Assembly (NCBI RefSeq): GCF_037975245.1
Contig: NC_092574.1
Coordinates: forward strand, 13,295,213-13,359,212
Direction: 5' to 3'
DNA from: Apostichopus japonicus
Taxonomy: Eukaryota; Echinodermata; Holothuroidea; Aspidochirotida; Stichopodidae
Length of the DNA: 64,000 nucleotides
Position 1 is the first letter of the stretch; each line of letters begins with the position of its first letter. Of this stretch, positions 12,301 through 26,000 are shown piece by piece. The position numbers were made by a program, and so were the translations under genes. The notes below the pieces were generated by a model. That model worked only from the letters and a program-made list of their open reading frames with translations. It was not told the origin of the DNA and did no database searches.

Positions 12301-14184
12301 GTTTGTTTTGTGAAATATCTGCAAAGTAATTTAATCCAATGCAATATGTAAAATGGAGAAGGAAAGTGCATCTAGTTTTAAATGGTTCATGTACACTGAA
12401 TTCTGAAGCAATATATCTGAGAATGTCTAACTAAAGTGTAGACAAATTTGAAAATTAGTGATGCTTTCATAATTGTTTGTCATGTTTTGTGCATGTTTTC
12501 TCTCTCTCTATAGAAGAAATAGCTCTGATACCTTTTAATATTTTGGATATTTTACCCTTTCGATAGCTTAATTGCTGTGATGTCCTCGAAGGCAAAATTA
12601 TCCTTGCTCCTCTCAATCCTTAAATTTGAGTCCTGGAATCCATCTGCCACCATCACATCCTACAATTAAATCAAACCATTTATGAGAAAGGAGAGAAAAA
12701 AATAAACTCCCAAAACCTCCAAAACAATTTAATCGTTTGTCAGTTTGTGAAATGTAATTGGTAAGGGCAAACTAAGAAAAGATAGAATTGGTTTATTTGA
12801 TGGATTTAGAGCTGATGTAAATTTACATAATTGATTTTCAACTGTTGTTACATTAGAGTGGTACCAGATGTGACTTAAAACTCTACCTAAGTGTGTTTAA
12901 CTTGTGGACTAATATATAGCACGATTTTGCAGTCTTAAACGTGATCTGATTTGTCATATTTACTCTTAAAAGTTTTAATTTACACAGCTGCTTTTATTTG
13001 GTTATCATTTGTAGAAATGATATGAGAATATATAAACAGAATTTTGGTTCCGTTAGAACTCATGTGACTGGTGTATCAGATTAGCTAACATTAGCAAGCT
13101 CATATTTATTTGGATGCTTTAATGGTGCATAGTTATATTCATTTTCTGTGTCTGGGGATCGTGATTGAGAAAACAAGCCATTTAAGCAAGCCATAATTTA
13201 AAATTGCTGAATTAAGGTTTAGAAGGACATTGCAATGATATCTAAACACATGATTAAATTGTAAAATTGTGAAATCTACCATTTTGAACACTTTTTTGTA
13301 CTGTTTCATTTCAAATATGGACAAAGGATTATTTTGTACACTCTTAAGTTTCTTAAGCACTATCTTGACAAAGAAAAAAGATAAATGAATAATGAATACA
13401 AAATGTTAAGAATCTGAAATAACCATTTTGAATATTTAGAACCATGTTGATAAGACATCAGATGTCAGAAAATTACTGAATCTATCTTGAATACACAGTG
13501 CAAAGTTAGAAATGTACCATATTTAATAAGATACAGTAATGGTGACCAAATGGTGAAAAATCTGTGAAGTACTGTTTTGAACAATTACCGTCTTGCAAAA
13601 CACATTGAAAATTGTGAACTTAAATATCAAAATGGATAAGAATACGATCCATTCAAGATGGTAAAAACCAGTAAAATTCTGTTTTTTGCATAGAGGACCA
13701 GTTTGTCTACACTAATGAACAGTGCTTAAGGGATAGAGGAGGGGGCTTCTCATACAGGCTTTAAGGCCAGGGAATTTATATAGTGCATCAAGATATAAGA
13801 GCAAAACACATGTTCAATTTCCAAAAAGGTTCACTCAGATACACAGACAGTTTGACTAAGTATGCCATACAGTGTTATTGAGCACTAGTGGTTAAGAACC
13901 TTTGTTTAATATTATTGATTAGGAATACGTTTATGGTCACAATTTTTGTAGCGTACAGCTTTCACCTCAATTATTGATTATATTTGGATGAAAATGCTCT
14001 TGTGATGCATACAAAACTATGCTATGTATACATCTTTGACCTTGTTTAGGGACTGAGTCAACTTGTTTAGTATGGTGTTATACTAAATGTCTAGAGGAAT
14101 TTATGACAGAAATCTACCAATGTTAGTGATTTAAAAATTGGGGTTGGTCCTCATCTCAAGTCACTCTACCAGTAGGAGACATTA
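6375..14184. other. non-genic DNA with old repeats
   Basis: No confirmed gene. Items seen: a 16-nt C-run near 7266; a TTC/TCTTCTTC microsatellite about 8131-8160; a purine/pyrimidine-skewed patch at 9090-9150; two related copies of a degenerate repeat about 10930-11040 and 11165-11260 (shared 'TTAACACCTTTTCTAA' and 'TTTGTGTGTGTAAAT'-type blocks). On the minus strand at 9347-9535 a reading frame starts with a signal-peptide-like hydrophobic run and meets GTGAGC about 130 bp later; it is listed as a speculative finding only. Confidence 0.4.
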
Positions 14185-14290
14185 TATTTACTTCGTTTCT
14201 TGCTTACCTGTCTCCCCATAACCTTAGCGTCTCCTTCTACCGTGCCTGGAATGAACTGGTAACATTTTAACACTGTGCACCCTCTATGAC
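14185..14290. mobile_element. half copy of MITE family A
   Basis: It reads TTACTTCGTTTCTTGCTTAC, then CTGTCTCC, a TTCTACCGTG block and AACACTGTGCACCCTC. The same ordered blocks form one arm of the complete copy at 20641-20966. Only one terminal inverted repeat is present, so this is a decayed or deleted copy. A weaker relic follows at about 15172-15235. Confidence 0.55.
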
Positions 14291-15244
14291 CTTAAATGTA
14301 TTAGACTGTATTGGTTTAGTATAATATATATAATATATAATATAACATCTGCCACATCTGTTCAGCTTTAAGTTTTCTAGTACTCGAAGATTTGAAGGCA
14401 AATCCCCCATCTTCCTAATTAAATAGTTTTCCATGAAAATAAAACTTGTTAGCAAATTGAATTTTGGAAGTTAATGTCACAATTTGCAATTGATGAGAAA
14501 CAGGGACTTCCATTCTGCCTAGATGGACTTGTTAATGGTTACAGTAGTTAGATACAGTATATCCTGCCTTACATGCAGTTAAAGCCTCTCAAAGTGGCAC
14601 AATACTGTATCATCTCTGGTTTTATGTAATGTGAGAAAGAAATTAATATGCCGGTTTTTGCATTTGGAATATATATATACTTACTTAATATTTGAGTTGC
14701 CATGGAAACGATCTTATAAATCTGCCATATGTGTAGACTTTTAAAGTTAAGGGCTCATACATTACCAATTAAGTTTTTCATTTTTAATGAATTTTTTCCT
14801 ACACCACCAGTCCAGATTTTCTTTTTAATTTACAACCATCACTTTTGTGCTGTGGGGGGGGTCTAAGTGGAGCGGGGTCCAAGTGCTTCTAAGACGCAAA
14901 ATGGTGCAATGTTTTGCAACTTTTTAATAAATTTCAGCTGTTTAGGTTGTACTTAAATGTATTGTACCCTACAACTTTTTGTAATATTCTGTGTGCCGGT
15001 GAGGTTGGGGGCTGAGTGTGTGGGACAGGTACTGCATATAGATTGCCTGATTACTGATTACTGTAGTACTGATTTATATATGTTGAAGCATTGTGTATGG
15101 AAACCTTGCGCGTGAAAACCTTGCGCTGCACATGATTTATTACTGCAATGAAAGATAATTTAGCTTAATGGTACTTGGCTTCCTCGCTTACTGTACCTGT
15201 CTCCTCGTAACCTCATTACTCTACCTCTAATGTGCATTCATTAC

Positions 15245-15480
15245 AAGTAACGTTGACTTTTGTAATTCATTGCTTTGTGGGGTACAACAGAGACTCTATT
15301 ACCAAAGCTACAGTATATTCAGAATTCAGCTGCTACAGGTAGACTAGTTTTTAGGATGCCTAAACATTTAAACATAAGCCCCATACTTTACTTAAATACC
15401 AACTTCACTGGTTGCCCCTAGAGCAGAGAGCTATATTTAAATGGTACTTCTTATTATTGAGCGTGCCCTTGCTACGGGAT
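15245..15480 (+). pseudogene. LINE reverse transcriptase C-terminal relic
   Basis: One plus-strand frame reads LPKLQYIQNSAATGRLVF and then, about 25 residues on, a degraded 'LHWLP' region interrupted by stops. This is the signature that follows the polymerase core in CR1/L2/Jockey-type non-LTR elements (LQRVQNSAARL...LHWLPV). It has at least two in-frame stops and no catalytic motif, so it is dead. There is no 3' tail or target duplication that I can place. Confidence 0.55.
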
Positions 15481-18400
15481 GTCCTTTCAACTTATGAATG
15501 TACAGCATTATTATTATGAAAGATTATTATTAGTATTATCATCACATCCTTGTCCTCATAAGAAATTTTGCAGTACAAAGTTTCGTTTAAGACTTGGGTT
15601 ACTGTGTTGTTAGTTTTGAGAAACTGTTACTAATTGATTCTTTCAATCCTGCAGCTGCAATTTCATTTCATACTGGTCAGGGAAATTGTGATTAAATTTG
15701 CTGGCAGGCTCTACTCACAGTGAACCACAAGCTTTTAAATATAAACTACAATCTCCTCATTTATTTTTGGCTTTATCTTTAAATCCCACCCAAGATTAGC
15801 CAATATATCCTAAAGGTAAACAATCTCCTCATGTAACGAACTTGTTTCCACACATATTTGATACTTGTGAAGAGCAAGGTAGGCTACGAGACAGTATGTC
15901 TATACCGCTCCTTCATAATTAATGTATTCATATTTCAAAAGTATGCATACTTTTCAAACACTGAGACTCATTCAAATCATGCGTGAAGCATTGCCATGAG
16001 CTATGCTCTAATTGATGGAGCAATTTCTTCTCGGCTATGGGAAACAGATTAAACAGTTCAATGAGTCCTAGTCCTGCCTGTGTGTACAGTAGCTGAGTAC
16101 TGATATCTACAGTAGGAGAGTAAACCTGTATTCATACCTACAGTAATATAAAATTTAAGAAAAATGTTTATCTAGAATGTTTGGATGCTTCTTTGTATTT
16201 TTGGTTGATAATTTTACAGCCTTTCCTTCATGGAGAAGCTACCGCTGTTCTTTTTAATGAATCTCGTCCTCCCTCCCTCAAGTAGTGCTCACCGCAAAAC
16301 AGAGGGGTATGAACAAACATGTGGGGAGGAATATGTATTCAGAATGGGTTTTGGGGTTTTTGGTTGATTATTTTAAATATCAAACATTTCCAAGTTTTAC
16401 AGAAAATACGATTGCAACTGATCAAACTGAGGTTAACGAGGATTCCAAAAGATTGAAACTTGTAAGAGCTGATAACTTCGTGAATAGTAGACTCTGGCGA
16501 TACAGTTATGATGTGGATTCCTATTCCCTCTGTCCCCTTCCTCCGTTGAGAACTTACATCTGTTCGTCAACGAATAGCTCACTCCCTCCGTAAATAAGGT
16601 TCTGCAAAAAAAAGGTGTTCTACACATTTGACAATATTTCATTTTGAATGCCACATTGGCTTTTTAATGGCTTTGAAAGATTTGTGAAATTTCCATGTCA
16701 TCATGATGATCTGGGTTTTAAACTAAAGTGTAACATATACATATTTCATATTTAATATTCCTTTCATCCAATTTTAGTGGGTGAGGATGGCAAAAGTTCT
16801 TCTTTGCTTTAATTATGCTGTATAATCTTGCTGCAATTATTGAGAATTATTTTTTAAGCCGAGAATCACTACTTCTCTGTTTCTTGTCCATGACTTCCCC
16901 ATTTATGGGTCTTCTCTCTCGCATGATTCCTCATGGAGTTAACAACTTAGGAACTTTTCCCACAACTGAAATGCATTAATTAATTTATTCATTGCATGCA
17001 TGAATATGAAATAAATGTGTGCGTATTTTAGTCGTGTTTGAAATGCCATCTTCTACTCATGAACTGCAAAAATGTGTATTAACACCAGTTATGAATGTTA
17101 TCCTACGATATATGATAAAGATATCCATCCCATCGCTGACATTGTCAAAGTGCTTTTTAGTCCATCGGGAACATTTCTCAACTCGGGGAATTGAGAGGAA
17201 ACAGATATTTGTTCAGGTTCCGATGCACGGGCGGTAAAAAGCGATCCGTCTCTGTCGAGGAATGAGGTTACAGTCTCTGCACACATAATGAGTCCCTTGG
17301 CAGGCCATCATTTAGGTATATAATTGGATGCAGAATGCTCCATCATGAAGCTCAGTGGACCGTTGAAAGTTGTTGGGTAAATAAGATGAGCTCATCTGTC
17401 TCCCAAGGGATATTAATAGAGCTCTAGAACTTGACAAGAATTATGAAAAAGTTATATCGAGATGGTAATCTTATCGACGAGGATGGCAGACAATCTCTGC
17501 GACTTTTGATGCCTACAGTAGGTCTCTGCAGACGATAAGCTTCGCGTGGGAGGATCGATTGTTGCTTGAGAAAACAACCAGTTGGAGGAAGTAAATACCA
17601 GTGTATTGAATTAGGTGGTGGTAGGCTTGTGAGGGGCAGGGAGATGGGTGGGTGTAGGGGGGGAATATTGACAATGAGGGGCATAGGGAGACTTGATTTT
17701 TGCAGCTCATTCAACTAAATTGAAAATTTTTGGAAGGTTGTATTAAATTTGGAGAAACAGAACTGTACACAAAGGGAACAATACTTACACAAATGGCATT
17801 ATTTGATTTATTCAGACTTTGGAAAGAAATCGACAATTTTAGGAGTATGGGTATGGTTTTGAGAATGGTGATTTCCAACGATGAGAATAATCCTCAGATA
17901 TTCCCTATGTTTTATTAAGTGTTCTCTCAAAGAGACAAATTTTTATGTGTATGTGAATGATTATTTAAAGTAGTTCATAGTTACTGTATTAATGTCAAAT
18001 TTTGGCAAGTTGGCAATTTTATCAATCAAAAAGGTAAACTACAGTGAGACACCCACTGAAATGTTTTCACCAGACAGGTACAGTAGTAAGAGATCTATGA
18101 TTTGTTAGCAATTCTAGAAGACAAATCGTCATCTTAGAGACTTTTTCATTTCATTATCAATCGCATGCACTTTAGACTTTTTCTTCTTTGTAGTTGAAAT
18201 CAAAGTTGACTTGTCCAGCTAATATACTTCATTGTCAGTATTGCACTTTGTTATGATTTATTATAAATGTGGAAAGTTTGCTCTAGTGACCCGGTATCCA
18301 ACTGCTGTAAACTCATTGTCACAAGACTGTTTGTAGCTGTTCGACTCTACCAAATTGATGTTAGACTTCTCTTTGGTACTGAAGGAGAACAAGTTCCATA

Positions 18401-20640
18401 CTTTGTCCAATGAGTTGTAATGGTATTTGTATCAGACCTTCATGCAACACTATTACTCAATCAATTAATCAATATGGCCAAAGAAATAAGAACAACAGAA
18501 AAAAAAATCTTGTCAATTACAATATGGATGTTCATATATAAATGTGTTGAACTTAGATAATTTGTTCATATTGATCTGATAATGATATTGCATAATGGAC
18601 TTTCTAACATTTCTACAGAGGGTTCTATAGCCCTTAAGTGCTTGATTTGCACTGTTAACGGATCTCTGTTCAAATAACATGATCGTGTGAAAGCCCCCAG
18701 AAGCATGCGAACACCACCAAAAAAACTTGCCTATAGATGTGCTGTGTAGTTGACTAGTTCACGGTTCCACTTCTGCTCTTGGCCGGACAAAAACGTGCTT
18801 TAAAATACACAAGTTAGTTTGAGCCCTGGAAAATGTATTTCAAGAAATCTCTTGCTCTGTCAGTACGGAGAAAATTGTATACATACTTTAGTTAGTGATT
18901 CCATTCACAGTAATGTTATGATTTGCAGTCAGAGACGCGCAGCTCATGGACTTTTGCGGTACTACTGTACTGTAGATAGGACCGATAGGACAGCGACCTC
19001 TGTTGGTTTTTGGCATGGCTGGAAAGTCTCGTTCTCCCAGCGAGATATCTTGATGTTATGCTTGTATAGTAGGATACTTTCTGTTGTCAAGGTATCGATG
19101 GCCTGTTCTTATACAAATTTACTTAATATTGATTCATTGTATATATATTTCCGCATACATGATGGAACTATTTGCAGAACTCTCCTGGTAAAACAGTGTA
19201 CACAACAAGATACTGTACATAGGACACATGAAGTCCAGCTTTTGATGGGTGCGTTTATTAATTTACTTTGTCATAAAGCATATTTGTGCATACATAATGA
19301 TGTTATTTGCACACTGTACCTGGAGAGACACAAGCATGTTCCCATACAGTATCTAAAGAGGGATCGACAGTCAACTTTAATCAAGGTGACTTTCCAGAGA
19401 GAGGTGAACACATGTCTTTGCTCACATCACACAAACATTGCTTGCTATATATCCTGGTACTACACATGTGCCTATACATTAAGTCAGTTCATGCGTTTGC
19501 ATGTTTTAGTTAGTCAAAGTTAGTTGCAAGATGGCATTGTATATATTGGAGCATAAAACAGAGTGGTGCAGTACAGGGATGTGAATATAATTTCCTCTCT
19601 GTCCTTATCTGTGTACAACTATGCACTTTCCCATGTGCATCTATAGATATCTTAGAAATATAGGTAACCTTATACACCTGTTTAAATCATTTGATCCCAG
19701 ATGTTTTATGATAGAGGAAAAACCTTGGCATACCTATTTGTATCCACAAATTATGCTGATGTTTATAGTTTAGTCTACATATATACATCACATTATGTTC
19801 ATTATATGGATCTATTAGTGTGAAGATGTGATGTAAGTTAATGCAGGAAATCCCACAATGTTGAAATTCCTATGCATCTTAGATGCACCCTTTCATATAA
19901 TGCACTCAATGTATTGAGATTTATACTTGGTTATGAATTTGAATGAAAGAAGGATATGTTGCTATCAGCCATTTGGTTCTGAAGATGAGAATTTGTTTCC
20001 CCAAAAACTGTACATTTAGAATGGAATAGTGTTATGAATTATGAACGGTTGCACTGTATAAATTTTGATGTTAAAATGATAATTTCCCCTGACAAGAACT
20101 GCACAATAAAGGCTGTGACGAGAACCAATGCTGTCACAGGTAATTAGCTTAAATTCTTGACCTTAATTGTACGAAATGGAGTAGATCCATTCAAATGAAA
20201 GGAATGCCAAAGTAGGACTTGGGGGACTTGTTTTGTTTGTTTGGGCAGGAGTAAAGATAATTTTATCAGAAATTTGAAATATTGAATATTCTCTTTTGAA
20301 GTGCACAAATTTCTCTAAGCTGTCACACCTGTCATCTGTAAAGTGTGATTTGAAAATTTATTCCAAACAATCACCTTTCTTCATTTACTGTACATCACTT
20401 TCTCTCCCCCTGTACCCCCTTCCCCCCAACATGGTTGAACAAATGTTAAATGAAGACCATGCGATAAGAGTGTTAACTTAGTGTAAGAACAGGGAGAGGT
20501 TTTCAAGTTTTAGTTTAGTCTCAAATATTACAGGATCTAATACATGATTTGATAAACTTCTTGCTTGAAGGTCAACAGTATCTACATTCCACCCAAATAT
20601 GTTACAAATTTAAAAAACAAAGAAAAGAAAAGGGAAAGAC
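15481..20640. other. non-genic DNA
   Basis: No gene recognised. The longest open frame (18819-19523, opening with TTG) overlaps an internal degenerate duplication of about 134 bp (near 19154 and 19288) and has an unprotein-like composition. A somewhat GC-richer, non-repetitive stretch at 17120-17420 could be a conserved non-coding element, but nothing in it is diagnostic. Confidence 0.4.
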
Positions 20641-20966
20641 ATATTTACTTCGTTCCCCGCTTACCTGTCTCCTCACAACATTAGCACTTATCGGGCTGTA
20701 ATAGGCTGTTGAAACGCTTAGAAATCCAATAGGATGTAAAGAAGGTAATAATCCAATGTAATCCGGGCAGTTTTCGAAAGATTTGAATCCACTACGAAAA
20801 CGCATGAGTAAACACTTTGGATGGTAGAATGAGAAGGGAGGGCATTGACCGGATCGGACCGGTCACTGAGGGTGCACAGTGTTAAAAGATTACCAGGGCA
20901 TACTAGACACGGTAGAATAGGGTGCTAATGTTGTGAGGAGACAGGTAAGCGAGTCACTCGTAAATA
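20641..20966. mobile_element. MITE family A, complete copy
   Basis: It has a perfect 30-bp inverted repeat at 20658-20687 and 20922-20951, with looser complementarity outward to about 20641 and 20966. The interior has no coding potential. Both arms contain ACAGGTAAG when read outward from the element. The right arm interior (GTGCACAGTGTTAAAAGATT) recurs at 14.2, 26.0 and 27.5 kb. The TIR alone does not identify the superfamily. Confidence 0.8.
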
Positions 20967-22440
20967 TATAAACCAGTAACTTTTATAATATGCACTGTGT
21001 CAATGAGAAAAGCTGCAGTTCTTACTGTACTTAGCTGCAAAATCCTGCTCAGCTAAGATAAAATCAATTGATACTAAACAAAGTAGGGTATTAAACTAGT
21101 GTAATCTCTGCAGAGCTGCAATGCCTATTGTGTGTCACTAAGGAGTACAGTGTGCATACTGTAAGTCCTACACAGCCTGGCTGCATGACGCTGCAGCCCC
21201 CTTAGTTAGCATCCTACCGTACTTATTGACATGGTACAGTACCTACATTAATCATACATGTTTAATTGCTATGTTATTATGTTAAGTTTCTACAGAGTCC
21301 TTGAATAGAAGGATTTTTTTTATCCTTTTCATAGAATATTTAAGTACTTGTTTTTCAGTTCAAAATTCAAACATTCGGTTCAAACAATTTGAAACTGTCA
21401 GAGTTTGAACAATTTTGAACATTCAGTTCAATATTCAACAAAATTTAACACTTTTTACTCTATACCGCGCATAGAGTGAACTGGTAACCTTTTGAGGACC
21501 TTCTTCTGCTTCGTGCATCTATAGTGAAATGGACACCAGAAGTTTCTGCAGGGAGCAAAAGTCCTGTTAATGCCTACTTTCCTGTTGTATTTCTAATACT
21601 CCTGTAATGGATGAGGAATATACATTACACACTGGGCTATGTTTTCACAGTTATTAGACACTAACCTACTGCCTATAGTGTCAGAGTTACCCAATTTTAT
21701 GGCATTCTTTCTGATCGGATATCTTCCCAAGAGAAATTGTTCGACTTCTAGAGGCACCGCACCGTTCATTTTGAAGTGCGTCTCTGAGCAAAAGTAGATA
21801 AATTGCATAATTTCTCCTTTTTCCTTGGCGGTATTTAATGGAAAGACCTTACAAACATGTACGTGTACATGCATGTTTTATGCGGTATATGTACATGTGC
21901 GTGTGTGTGTACAGTGTTGATGTGTAGACAGAGCTTGGCATTTACACATTATCTATCAGTAATGTAACCCAATATGTTAGAGATAAAGGGTGTGACTCCC
22001 AAGTGTGTTGAAATCAATGTTTTTGAGACTCTGAGAGATTAATTCAAGGTCTCACATGTTCTTTCCCCAAATGAGATGTTAAGAGCTGCTGAAACAGTTT
22101 CAAATAACTTTTTATGGCATTTGTGAGTTTTTAATAATTAAAAAAGTGAATGTTATCCACACTTTTTTTCTTGTTTAGCAGTTGTCTGACTGGTTGTAAA
22201 TCAGAAAGCTCTTTATCTGTAATCCCTACGGGAGCACGTACAATTGGTACACTAAACAAAACTGTAAGACAAACCTGTTTTTAATTAGTCGTGTTTTTCT
22301 TTCTCTCTCTGTGCCAGCTGTAAAAGTTTCCTTCTGTTATTAATATTCGATATCTGTATTTGATCGATGAGTAGCGATATCGTTCCATAATACACACTTC
22401 AATTATTCTTTTACACTGCTCCTCTTCTATTTTTATCAAT
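20967..22440. other. non-genic DNA upstream of GALNT10 gene
   Basis: No gene recognised. It holds short GT-rich and CATG-rich simple sequence near 21850-21915 and a 'TTCAAACAATTTGAAA'-like self-complementary AT tract near 21360-21440. Confidence 0.4.
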
Positions 22441-22844
22441 ATAGGTTATTGTGAAGCAGTTGCCAACTTCTGTAAGCATTCGACCATGGATGTCTTGGCA
22501 CATTAAGGTGGGAATGCAACAAACGCTCAACGAGCCGTCTGGCCATCTGCTCCTTGGATATATATATACGAGAACTCCCGCATCATAAATATGACATATG
22601 CAGTCTCCTCCCTGAAAAAAATGCGACAAAACTAGCCTGTCATCGATACCATGGTGAAAGACTCCTTCTTGGATTTGAAAGCTACAGCTCACATCGGATG
22701 CGGTGCTCTGATCTCCCTGGCCGACTGTTCTTTGCATAATCAACTTTTCATGGTCGGTATTAAAAACGAGAGACTTAGACGGTGATCGTCGTTAACCCGA
22801 GCGGACAACCATAAGAGAGAGAGAGGGAGGGTACAGACATCAAG
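22441..22844 (+). promoter_or_regulatory. 5' flank and probable 5' UTR of GALNT10-like gene
   Basis: A less AT-rich stretch directly upstream of the first coding exon. A purine-rich AGAGAGAGAGGGAGGG run at about 22815-22830 lies in the likely 5' UTR. The start context is CATCAAGATGC. No convincing TATA box or initiator can be fixed, so the transcription start is unknown. Open frames on either strand here have no recognisable domain. Confidence 0.4.
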
Positions 22845-23081
22845 ATGCGATTCAGGAAGAGATACATCGCTAAAAGCCTAGCTGCCTTCAGCATCATATT
22901 CTTTATTGGAATTGTCATTATGAGGTCCGACGTTCGATCCAGCGACAGCGAAGGGGGATCAGACCTGAGGGGCGGCAAAGCGCTGGTGGGGTTACTGAAA
23001 GATAATCAGGTCAGACCGGATCAACAGGGTGACAGTGGAAGGGAACAAAAATTGGAGGTGAAAAAGTCGATACGAGATGAG
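22845..23081 (+). CDS. GALNT10: GALNT10 exon 1 (residues 1-79): tail, signal anchor, stem
   Basis: The first ATG after the purine-rich leader opens [10 protein letters not shown], a basic cytosolic tail, followed by the hydrophobic run [16 protein letters not shown] (11-26) with no cleavage-like site. This is a type II Golgi anchor. The rest is a charged, low-homology stem. The donor is GAG|GTGAGA after 23081, phase 0. An internal GAG|GTGAAA at 23057/23058 is a weaker alternative donor. Confidence 0.85.
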
Positions 23082-26000
23082 GTGAGAAAGTTGTTTTTAA
23101 CATTTTTGTTTTGAAATGTAAACAGGTCAATGTGATCAAACTTGCGAGCTTGTTCAATATTCTGTGTCAGACAAGTTCATACTCTATGGCTGATAAGCAT
23201 TATAACTAACAAACAATATCGAGTTTTAAGTTGATGTCGTTTGTTATAATTGACTGAAATAAGTAGTGTTGTTGAATTTCAGACTGTTTTAATTTGCTGA
23301 TTACTAACAGTATGGACTGAAGTGTATGCTTCATCATGATTCACGTACTGTAAAATGGCATATATCCGCCTCATGGTTGTTTGTTATGTTGACATGACAG
23401 GGTGGTATATATTGTTGAGAAGCTGACCTGTTAAACTTTTGAGTGGAAGTTTGATACAAGGTGGTGAACTTGCTGTTGGTAAGATGTGTCTCTATAATGA
23501 AGACATAAAAATGGAATGGTATATTTTCATATATTCATGAACATGATAAATTATTTTTAAAGTTTAAGGTAATCATTTTGTTGCCCCCTTGTGATTTTAG
23601 TATTAACTTTGCTTCCTTGCTTGCATGTCAAAATGTGTGCACTCTCTCTCCACCAGGATCTAGAGTGAAGTGACAACCTTTCTACCACTGTACACCCTTA
23701 GCGACCGGTATTTTCTGGTCAAATGACCCGCCCTTCATTCTTACAACCCAAAGTGTCCAGAAGAGTATTTTCTTATTAATATTAAAATTTGTAAATTTGG
23801 AATTTACTGCACTTGATCTCTCTTCCTCTACCTGTCTCGACTCTACTATTACACTTTCCAGTTTACCTAGCCTATTAAACTGATAACAATTTAGCACTGC
23901 ACCCCCTCCTCCCCCCCCCTTGAACCTCCTATGGGTCAACATCACCACATATTTATTCCCTTCTAACTTCTAGCCAGCCTCACGTCTTTACTGTACTAAC
24001 ATATCGGCAGAAATATGTCCGTATATAGTACCTTGAATTTTACTGGGAAAAGAATCGTCTGAAGGTTCGTCTTTCAGAGTGTCGAACCAAATCGTGAATT
24101 CTATGGTCTTTTTTATGCGAATCTTTCAGATTTTTTGTTTTCCCTTAAAGCTGACCATCAACCACACAGACCATGACAAGTTTTGACATGTTACTCCCTG
24201 GGTTAATTTCCGATATAGGAGAAATGAATTCATTTGTATGAATAAATTGGTACATGCACAGTAACAACTAACAAGGATCAGCTGCCTGCATAGCTGCGTA
24301 GTGTTATGGAGATGAATGTACTCAGGTTACACTCTGGGTACACAGTGTCTGCATCCAAGCCGAAATTGAGACTACATGTGTGTACAGTCGATGGTATATT
24401 TGGGAATACGAAACCTGCAAATCTGAAACATAATACAGCAAATAAATATAAATGGCTCTCGTACTCTCATAGTTTGTGAAAATTCAGGAATAAACCTTTA
24501 AAATGAAAGGGAAAATACATCATTGTAGGCCTATTTACAGTACAGTATATATATGCAATGCTTATAATTTGATGAATGTACACATACTGTATTAAAGACC
24601 AACTATGGAGACTTTTCGATGAACATAAAATCCCACCATTTTTCATGTATGTAATCCTTAACTGACTCCAATTACATTGCTGTAATTAACTTTACCAATT
24701 TCGGACGTTAAATAAGTGAAAAATGGGACGAAAAGTCAGCTTCTATTTCAGACATTCCTGAAACATTCCTAAGACATCAGGTGACCATGTGACGTCAACG
24801 TTTGTATACCTCACTCACAACTATACTTTTAGTGTGTAAAGTCGTATACTTGAGCTGCCAAAAAATTCAACGATATTACTCCTTTTTCCTCAAAATGTCA
24901 CAATTCTGTGTTGTTGGAGGTTGCAGTTATACCTCATCCAACAAAAGCATCAGCTTTTTTAGATTTCCGAGTAAAAGAACCGACGTAAAACGCCGCAGAC
25001 TTTGGATCAATTTTTTGAGATCCACGCGGAAAGATTTTTCAGCACCCGGAGTATCTCATGCCCATGAGTCCACATGCATGACCCTGCTTCTGTGTATGCT
25101 GCAAATGTCTCATTCTGTGAAAATTATATACTGTCGATAGCTGTGTCGGACCATGGTCGGACATAGCTAATGTGAAATTGACCGTAAACACGCCCTGGAC
25201 GTCCTTACATGTAACATTATATCACGCAATTGACAGTAATATATTTACTGTAAGAGATGACCGTATATATATACCGTGCCAAGGGTATAGCATTGTTAGT
25301 ACATGTACGGTAGTTAGTTACAACTCTCGCCGGCGTTGGCTCACAGCATGTGTAAATAGCCATGTTAGGATTTATCTATTTCATTTGTTGTATTCCAGTA
25401 TCGTGAGTTCGTGATACATGTGTAATATTGTCCGTTCTGTTTATTCCGACATCTGATGGTCCAAGGAGTTGAATAAAAACGGTAGTATGTAGCGATCGGA
25501 CGTTTTATTTCGTTAGTGACTGTCTTGTGATTGTGGGATGTTAGTACTGGTCAAGGCCTGTTTCAACTAGACCTAACTCTATGGAATTACACAGACTCAC
25601 AGTAGTTTTTCGCCCAGGATTGAACAAGAAACGTGGATTAGGATATTCACTGCTAAATTTGTTTATTGACAGGATACTTTTTCTGTGTTTATATACTTTT
25701 GGATATTAAAACGAGTAAGTACTATGTAAGTATATTGTACCGTACGGACCTATTGACGCTACGCTATGTAAAAGATGCCTCCATTTGAGTGGAAATTTTG
25801 CTAATAAAATAAGCAATTTAACTAAAATTTCTGCTTATAATTGTCTTAAAACTTGTTGTTAACCTTCATGTGTTCTTGTTTTAAGCTAACAGCTTTTAAA
25901 ACGCTCGAAATTGGAAATCAAAAACAGTACAATTGTTCGTTATCTGTGTACAAACAGTGCCTATATCAGCGTTTGATTTTCGTTTGTGGAGTACTAGACG

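Noticed and set aside
18819-19523. Longest open frame outside known genes (234 codons)
   Set aside because: It opens with TTG, is rich in Cys, His and Tyr in no domain pattern, overlaps an internal 134-bp degenerate duplication, and resembles nothing I know.
22411-22743. 110-codon minus-strand frame just upstream of GALNT10 exon 1
   Set aside because: It lies in the promoter/5' UTR region, where GC content is higher and chance frames are longer; no domain recognised.
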